Origin: Odiellus spinosus
Taxonomy: Eukaryota > Arthropoda > Arachnida > Opiliones > Phalangiidae
NCBI GenBank assembly: GCA_963920705.1
Contig: OY987230.1
Coordinates: 13,107,320-13,171,319, forward strand
Length of the DNA: 64,000 bases
Reading direction: 5' to 3'
How positions within the stretch are numbered: the first letter of the stretch is position 1; every line of letters begins with the position of its first letter. The notes beneath the pieces were generated by a model that did not search any database, was not told the DNA's origin, and saw only the letters and a program-made list of their open reading frames with translations. This document shows, piece after piece, positions 58,776 to 64,000 of the stretch. The position numbers were made by a program, and so were the translations under genes.

Positions 58776-61700
58776 CTGCAAACGAGACAACACTCCGTCA
58801 AGATTATTTAGGCGATGACAATATACAAACGGTACATACATTGATATACAATTCCCATTCCCTTTACACACCCGACATTAAACCTTTTTCCGAGTCAAAA
58901 CGAGGAAGGATGAAAGAGTCAATTTTGGGGGGAAATATAGTATCGGTTGTAATAAAATCTACACTCAATGGCAGCCTCCAGAAACGGAGAAAATGGCCGA
59001 TAGAAAAAGGCTTCTATTTCATACATATACAGACTCTTAATTCCCTTCACCTTTCCCGCTTTTCTGGGAAGAATTATCCTTTTCTATACCTATAGTACAA
59101 AAGAGAAGGAAGATATATAAAGGGTATCGTTTTACCCGAAAGCCTGTATACCAGATTATACAAATTATCGGGTACTTCTAAAAGACGACTTGTTAATTTC
59201 TATTGTTATTTTATACCCTAATTAATTTGAAAGTGATTTGATTGTTAACTTGTTAAGAGAAAGTATATATAATTTAGGTGTTTATATTATAAACAACTTT
59301 CTCTTTGAGAAAAGTTTCGATGTCGACGTGTCACATATTGTACATATTTTACAGAATTCAGTCGAATTTAATTCTTAGGTTCCCGCGATGCGAACGCTAA
59401 TATACGCGTAAACAACTCTCGAAAATGTTTAATATATATGTTTACTGTATACAAAAGGAATTGTTTGGATTCGAGTTTACGCAACAATTATTTAGTTTAC
59501 GTGGTTGCGTTTGTAATTTATGACGATTTTTAACGCTAGTTCAATTGGAATTAGAAGAACATGGAAAGGCTGATGCGAATTAATACGCGATAATAAATCT
59601 CATCAATTCTTCTTGAAGATTAGTATAGATTCTGTTTTCCTATTGTTATTATTGTGATTTATCAAAACTCTCGGATTAAGAAGAATATTTACAAAATTTC
59701 AAGGAACATCGATCAAAAAGGAAACCAAATTACATGGTTGTTGGATACTTTTAGTATTTCTCTAAGGAGCAAATTGTTTAGAGAATAGTATCATAATAAA
59801 CAACCAATATCCTACATATTTTAGATCGAAAATGGGTCCAAAGCAGTAATAAGTTCAATAAATAATCGAATCAGAAAACTCCCTTGAAAGAGGGCTTCAC
59901 AGTTGACAAGGGCGCGCGACGGTTGAAACACTTCTACAGGCGCTCATAGTTTTTTGAACTGATAGAAAGATTTTGCTTAATGGAAACTAATTTATTATAT
60001 AATTAATTAAAGGTGGTTATTTTTTCTATAAGAATGTATATAGCTGCGTTTATATTAAGCCTTGGAGTCGATTTAAATCGTTTCAAAACGTTTCGACGGG
60101 AAACCGTTTTGTCTTGAATAAATTTGACTCGATTGCTCGAAACTGCTCCGGGAACCAGTTTCAAACTATAATAAATCAATACGCCATAACTTGGGCTATC
60201 TTATCAACTCCTCTATGACCTAGAGTATATACCCTTGGACACAAATTATATAACAAATCAAACAAATTGGGTTCATAAAATCCAAAAAATAAAAATAAAA
60301 AAGTGGAAAAACCATTCAGTACCGCCATAAATTTTCATTCTTATAGTGCTTCAAAAATAGGCCAGATTACTTCAATGATGCTCGCAATGAAATGAAGAAA
60401 AAAACAAAAGACAACGTCGTTTGGAAAGAATATAAACTTTTGTTCTATATAGATCGAGCTTTAAAAGTACCCTAAGCCTTGGCGGATTAATACAAAATGT
60501 TAAACCGAATAAGGATATAAATAGTTTTGAAAACGGCCCTTACCATTATATATTCGGAAGTCAAATGAACAAAAAATAAGTTTCCCGCCAACGTTTATTT
60601 TTACTTTGTTCTAAGCGGTACAATCCTATATTTTTATATTTATAGAGCTTCATTGCGTTACGTCACGGAATACTTTCATAAAACGAACACGCCCCCTTTC
60701 TAGATTATTTAATAAATCCATTACGCCAAAAAACTGGACATTTTTAGAGAGAGAAAAAGTAGGCCCGATAAAAAAAAAACCGAGGAAAATGGGCGGGAAT
60801 CTTTCGTGTTCGATTTCTCAGAAGTGGCCAGACGTTAAAGAAAAATTAAGAAGCTATTAATTGATTGATAGAAAGTTTTCTACCGTAATTATCGATCTAT
60901 TTCAGAACCTATACATTCACGATTGTTTATGAAACAAAGAAATATTTGTTGGTAATATTAGCGATTAATTATGATTAAATATGTATAAGAGATGTCTCGA
61001 CTATATTTTCCATTTCAGGTTGACCATTGGGACAACTCCCCTTGATTGGTAATTCTTTTTACATAAAATATTATTTAGAAGATTTCACCATAGATTATCG
61101 TAGGCAGTAGTCAGTAGATTACTGCAGGAATTAGTTGGAGATTATCATGGAAATTAGTCGGAGATTACCATATATATTAGAGATTACCGTAGAAATTAGA
61201 CAAACATATAAATTAGAAATTCTCAAATTAAAATTATTAAATTCAATCATACTTAATCTAAGTTTAATTATCAAGTGAACTGTTTCAGTATGGTTCCAGT
61301 AATTAAATTTTAAAATTTGGTATCTATTAAACTTAAAGTTTAGGAACAAATAATCTTTAGTTCATAGGAATGATTTATTAAACTTTATTTTCGTTGAGCT
61401 TAAGGGGCCAAGCAAAATGATTTAAAATTTTAAAAATTCGCGACTTCTAACCGAAATTTAATAGGAAATTAATTCCACTTCGAATAAAATTGACATTATC
61501 ATAAGCTCGAGAATGAAAAGACAAAAAGCAAACAGAAGCAACGTCAGCGTCACCTAAAAATTGCCCGCCTAGGAGGAAGTTATAATAATAAGTCTCTCTC
61601 CTTCCCCCCTTTCTTCCCTAACTTCCAAAAAAATACAATATCCGACCCAATTTTAGAGAAAACCGGATTTCCCGCGAGAGATAAAATGGCCCAAAAATTT

Positions 61701-62413
61701 CATTAGAGAAAGAACGGGCTCCAAAGCTCCCTAAAATCCTATAACAAGAGACGCAACTCTATCTTTCTCTCTCTCTTTCTATATACATATATACGATACG
61801 GTCTAGGAACTTTAGAAGAAATCCGAGGAGCCTCTAGAGTGCACATATAGACAAACTTGATTTTCTCTTCCCGATTATTCGCTCCCGTTTTTAAACTTAT
61901 AAAGAGATAGAACTTACTTAGGGGAAGCTTTAAGGCAAAGCTATATCGGATATGAGCACAGATATTGGCCTTTAAAAGTTTGCAATGTTTTATGAGGTTA
62001 AAATTACGACATATTACCATAATAATAACTTATAATAATCGTTTGTTAACGATCTTACCGAAAATGATACTCATTCATGTATAGCGTAATTTGATGATAA
62101 AATTATAGTACCGTTAAATTAAAGTTATCGTATCATTAAAATAATGATTACTCCGATTCGCTACAATACTATGGGACATTCTAATATAATTTATTATTAC
62201 AAATTTCTACTTATATATTTTTAATTGTATACTTAATATACAAATTAAAGTATTTTAAATTAACTTAAAACCTGTCAATTAAACTCACGAAATTATTAAA
62301 AATAAAGAAAATTATCTTTGAACTTAGAAATAGAGTTTGAAACTAGAATTCGAACCTACAGAAGCATTTTATACAACAGACTCAAATAATGAAATATCTT
62401 GAAATGTATTTTG
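58776..62413. other. 5' intron or flank of the DUF704x-type gene
   Basis: No exon with a signal peptide and the required phase (one leftover base before 58775) was recognised. It contains the second copy of a dispersed repeat (60055-60180), a GAACACTTCTACAGGCG motif at about 59926 also found in the palindrome arms, and short diverged repeats around GGAGATTA(C/T)CAT (61130-61200). Confidence 0.5.
60055..60180. repeat. Dispersed repeat, copy 2
   Basis: Diverged partner of 53580-53760 (CCTTGGAGTCGATTTAAATC, CTCGAAACTGCTCCGGGAAC). Confidence 0.6.
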
Positions 62414-62420
62414 CCGTTAT

Positions 62421-62757
62421 CAGAAGCCGATGAAACCCTCCTTTGAAGTCTATTACTCCCGGGTCTTGTCTACCCCTCTCTGTATGGGTTATTCTCAAAA
62501 GGCGCGATCCGTACGCCTCCTAACGGTAGATGTTTTCGGAGCGGGAGCTCGTCGAGCGAATATCTCTAGCAGCCTTGGAGTTCGTCCAAAAAACGTCGTC
62601 GTTTGTGGAGATAGAGAATTTCCAATTTTCCGTAGACAGGGGGGATGAAGTAGGACCCCTTCTAACTCGTAAAATTGTTAATTTTACGCATACAGAGAGG
62701 AGCGCTATATGGAACATTGGAGTAGTAGACTTCAAAGGAGGGTTTCATCGGCTTCTG
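62421..62757. mobile_element. MITE of a second family with 7-bp target duplication
   Basis: 337 bp with TIRs of about 38 bp starting CAGAAGCCGATGAAACCC, flanked by perfect direct repeats CCGTTAT (62414-62420 and 62758-62764). Its ends share CAGAAnnnGATGAA with the family at 4705 and 50956, and its target duplication has the same length and GTTA core. The overlapping frames on both strands inside it show no protein signature. Confidence 0.92.
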
Positions 62758-62764
62758 CCGTTAT

Positions 62765-64000
62765 TAATTTTTAATAATGAATAACTTCTAAATAGGTCCA
62801 GGAAAAAATAAATCTTCCGTGTTTAACTCTCCAATTAAGTTTAAATTTTATATGCCATCAAAAACAAAAAAATCCGAAAATACCAATTACGTTTCTACGT
62901 AGGGTCTAAACTCTGAAACAATGCTGACGAAGAGCTCGTTCAAAACAGTAGACGAAAACAGTATTACAAGAGTGTCAATAGCTCGGTTTAGTCCATCTAT
63001 ATTCCGGTCTTAACGGGGTAGAACGGGGTAAGAGTGTGGGTGGGTTGACCCAGGTTACAATTTGTAACAAATGGGAAAATACGTAACTCGAGATGTTACC
63101 GCGGAATAATACTCAATATTAAAGTTCAATAAGAGAGCGAAGTAGTACGCGATTCTTTTCCGGGTAACACCGGTACATATACATTGAGAGAAAGGTTGGG
63201 AGGGATCTTCCTCAATTTTAGTCGCCTCCTCGCTCGCTCCCGAGAAGATTAGCTCTCTTATCTCTCGGTTACAGTCCCTAGTTGGTCGCGCGGTGGCAAC
63301 GATGATACACTAAGAACCATGATAAGTTTGCAACAGACATAGACGATATGTTTCCAATAGACGAAATTTCGTACAGAGACAACAACTTCTAGTATAATAT
63401 TACGCGTTGAAAACTAAAACTAATTTCTAAACGCAATTTCGTAAAGGTTAAAGATTTGTTTTCAGTTTTCATCTAGAATCCTTCTTTCTTCGTGATTTAA
63501 TCTCTTAGAGTTAGGAGACGGAATAGATCTAAACGTACTGAAACTTCAACTTGATGTAAACTATATAGCAAATATCGTTACGGAGTAGGTTTGAGCGCTT
63601 TAAATCAGCTAGAGAACAAACGAACAATTCCTAAACTTTATCGCTATGGAACGGTTTATATTGAAACTTCTAAAATGCAGCTTAAATCCCTAATTATTTA
63701 AGAGATTGAAACGATATATTTCTGACGTCGTACACGCGTGAAAGAAAGAAAAGAAAAAAGGTGAAAAATAAAGAATGAGTCGGAAATATAATAGAATAAG
63801 GGTATAGGTCGTAAGAATGGAACATAATGGAATAGCGCAGAATAGAATGGAATATAATAGAAAGAATTGCCTACCCAGCAAGCTAAGCCTCTTTGAGAAA
63901 CTATACAAAAGCGAAGAAATATAGTCCGCTAAGATTCATATATCAAAACAAGTTGGGTTGGTTACGATGATATAGGAAGCTTCTCATTCGATCCATACAT
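62765..64000. other. Right edge of the window
   Basis: No gene recognised. A - strand frame starting at 63908 contains a hydrophobic stretch and a GTAGGC donor-like site that would leave the right phase, but it does not look like a normal signal peptide exon and I do not call it. Confidence 0.4.

Noticed and set aside
62430..62784. ORFs on both strands as the missing first exon of the DUF704x-type gene
   Set aside because: They lie wholly inside the MITE 62421-62757 and show no signal peptide or correct splice phase.

Overview
This is AT-rich eukaryotic DNA, most likely from an arthropod (insect or crustacean; species not determinable). The evidence is spliced genes with GT..AG introns from about 55 bp to about 8 kb, abundant microsatellites, minisatellites and MITEs, and a gene family (cysteine-rich DUF7042-7045 type) that I know from arthropods. 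I saw no operons, rRNA or tRNA. Coding sequences were assembled by hand from splice sites, reading phase and family resemblance.

Layout. (1) 1-2653, + strand: the 3' part of an arylsulfatase B-like gene (four exons). The intron that opens the window holds a 27-bp minisatellite interrupted by a small hAT-like element. (2) 4455 to about 23100, - strand: three head-to-tail cytosolic aldehyde dehydrogenase (ALDH1/2-type) genes. Copy A (4455-7658) has 8 exons. Copies B (8667-13337) and C (15428-21541) are close relatives with 12 coding exons each, products of a roughly 6-kb tandem duplication. C has since grown through minisatellite expansion and about 1.4 kb of extra sequence in intron 1. (3) 23.5-31.1 kb: a gene-poor block with two fold-back elements, a CpG-rich patch and two minisatellites. 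(4) 31127-58775 and probably beyond, - strand: one long gene whose 12 recognised exons join in phase to 516 residues of a secreted, cysteine-rich protein with a hydrophobic C-terminus that could be a GPI or membrane anchor. Its first exon was not found. (5) Inside its introns lie MITEs and a 3-kb near-perfect palindrome (47598-50605) built from a DDE transposase/SWIM zinc-finger gene.

The arylsulfatase gene and the ALDH cluster converge tail to tail across about 1.8 kb. The ALDH genes share their catalytic residues and presumably overlap in detoxification or retinoid-type aldehyde oxidation; there is no sign that the other genes act with them. The most notable observations are the transposase palindrome, a MITE group with 7-bp target duplications sharing a GTTA core, intron differences and an unusual hydrophobic tail in the ALDH genes, and an arylsulfatase splice acceptor formed by the last minisatellite unit.
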